Source: Globisporangium splendens
Taxonomy: Eukaryota > Oomycota > Peronosporomycetes > Pythiales > Pythiaceae
Assembly: GCA_006386115.1 (NCBI GenBank)
Contig: VFIW01000081.1
Coordinates: 153,426-217,425 of the forward strand
Direction of reading: 5' to 3'
Length of the DNA stretch: 64,000 nucleotides
This document shows, piece by piece, positions 62,663 to 64,000 of this stretch (positions are counted from its first letter, which is position 1; each line of letters starts with the position of its first letter). Both the position numbers and the translations under genes were made by a program. The notes under the pieces are model-generated. The model worked only from the letters and a program-made list of their open reading frames with translations. It did no database searches and was not told the origin of the DNA.

Positions 62663-63930
62663 ATGGACAAGCGTTCTCGAGACGGCGGCTTCAGCGATCC
62701 GTCCTTCGTGAGCGTCGGGGATCCGTACATGACCAAGAAGTCCAAGGACCGCGGTCTTGGCGGCGACCTCAAGCCCTTCCTGACGTGTCCGCCCAAGAAA
62801 GGCCAGACGGCGGCCACGCTCGGTCCGGGCTTCCGCAAGTTCGACGGTATCGGTGGCGAGTGCGTCGAGCTCTACAAGCTTGAGGCCAAGCGCCGACTCG
62901 AGAACACGAGCAAGTTCGTCAAGTCGAGCGGCTTCGCGTTCTCGTCGCCACCCAAAGCGCAGTACGTTTGTGGCCATGATGTGACTTTGTATGCTTGCTC
63001 GTTGCTGTGAGTTGCCACTTAGCTTTTGCATTTGCATTTGATGGCAGCGCGGGTGCAGGAGACTACTGTGGCGCGTTTGCCAAGTTTGAGCGCGACGAAG
63101 ACGACATCAAGAAAGCGCAAGAGGAAAACGCCGCGCGACCCAGACCCAACCCGAAAGACAGGGCTTTTGAGGTACACAGCATTCGACAGCCTCTGCAATG
63201 CTCTGAAGTATGTACACGAGCAAGCAGCTCACCTAGATTGCGATGGTCTTGTTTGCATCCATATAGAAAAAGAACGTGCTCACGAACCCAGGCAAGCGCG
63301 GCACGTTTGGGTACACGGGCACGCTGATCGGTGGTCAGATCCCAGCGGTGCCCATCGAGTTCGACTCGGAGCGCATCGAGTCGCGCAAGGACCTCGCGAC
63401 GCACCGCGCGCTCATGTGCGACCGCAAGGCGTTCAAGTTCACGGCCACGAGCGTCGACTACTTTGACGCGCACGAGCACGTCGCGGCCGCCAAGGTGCTC
63501 AGGTGGGACGACACGTGCATCGTCAAGCCACCTGGAGCCTTGGAGCTCATGAACCCAAAGGAGCGCGCCGCGGCCAAGGCGTCGACGTTCAAGCCGTGGC
63601 GGCCCAACAACCCCAGTAAAGAAGGCGACCAAGGGTACGTTGCCTTGCGCTGTTTGATCGCTTTCATAGTCGGTGCTTAGGCTTTACGGCTTGCAACCTT
63701 GTTATGGTGACAGCGCGTTCGAGAAGTTCACGGAGCAGCAGCCCGACCCGTACGACGAGAGCGTGATCAACCGCGCGATGCTGCCGAACCGCCGGCACCT
63801 GGTCAAGGTCACGACCAAGAACCTGCCAGACGCGCTCAAGGAGCGCAAGGCGTTCCGTCCGAGCAGCTTCCCCAAGTCCAAGCTCACGAAAGGCACGTGT
63901 CTCCTCGGCATCTCCAAGCACCACCTGTAG
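62663..63930 (+). CDS. CFAP96: Cilia- and flagella-associated protein 96 (C4orf47 family)
   Basis: Exons 62663-62961, 63048-63171, 63267-63634 and 63714-63930; 335 aa, GT-AG, phases preserved. Recognised by the family landmarks: SVGDPYMTKK near the N-terminus, FLTCPPKKGQ, KNVLTNPGKRGTFGYTGTLI in exon 3, VDYFDAHEHV, and the STFKPWRPNNP block. Length is close to the human protein (309 aa). The family is found in flagellated eukaryotes and localises to centrosomes and ciliary microtubules; presence here agrees with zoospore-forming oomycetes. ATG 62663 is preceded by GCCGCC. Introns are 79-95 bp. The final exon ends before the window edge. Confidence 0.87.
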
Positions 63931-64000
63931 CATAAGCAGATCTGCAGGCAACACGATCAAGCAACACTCATATGAACTTGCTGATAAACAGACAACCAAG

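Overview
This window is nuclear DNA of a flagellated stramenopile, almost certainly an oomycete (genus not resolved). Genes are dense and mostly have zero to a few introns of about 60-165 bp. There are tandem and duplicated protein kinases (ankyrin/TKL-like and HRDLS types), a Ty3/gypsy element and a non-LTR element of types known from oomycetes, and a ciliary gene (CFAP96) that fits an organism with swimming zoospores.

Layout. 1-6201: the 3' part of a Ty3/gypsy chromoviral retrotransposon with a frame-broken gag-pol, an intact antisense ORF overlapping its 3' end, a polypurine tract and a 387-bp 3' LTR. 7.1-11.9 kb: two tandem minus-strand kinases sharing an unusual catalytic loop, separated by a decayed non-LTR element carrying an archaeal-like RNase H. 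14.4-18.2 kb: a broken coding remnant, an 89-bp near-palindrome and an N-truncated ankyrin/kinase gene. 18.4-28.1 kb: an ER HSP70-like chaperone (HYOU1/GRP170) and five genes without assignable function, two of them divergent multi-exon coiled-coil genes. 28.4-35.2 kb: a single 6.7-kb reading frame with ankyrin repeats and four kinase-like domains, the opposite-strand relative of the 15-18 kb gene. 36-47.5 kb: PABPN1-like, DMAP1, mitochondrial HSP70, a small membrane protein, HSBP1 (with an apparent AT-AC, U12-type intron) and a LIM/DA1-like peptidase. 48.9-55.6 kb: an F-box-like protein, ribosomal protein L4, a ZC3HC1/NIPA-like zinc-finger protein and RFC2. 56.7-63.9 kb: GH1 beta-glucosidase, a secreted 5'-nucleotidase-like enzyme and CFAP96.

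Most neighbours are housekeeping genes without an operon-like relationship. Chaperone or heat-shock biology recurs (ER HSP70-like, mitochondrial HSP70, HSBP1). Three head-to-head pairs share short upstream regions: HSBP1/DA1-like, F-box-like/RPL4 and ZC3HC1-like/RFC2. The two ankyrin/kinase loci form an inverted segmental duplication flanking the 18.2-28.4 kb block.

Exon structures were built by hand from GT-AG (once AT-AC) boundaries and preserved reading phase; none has transcript support here. Family names rest on recognised motifs, not on database searches.
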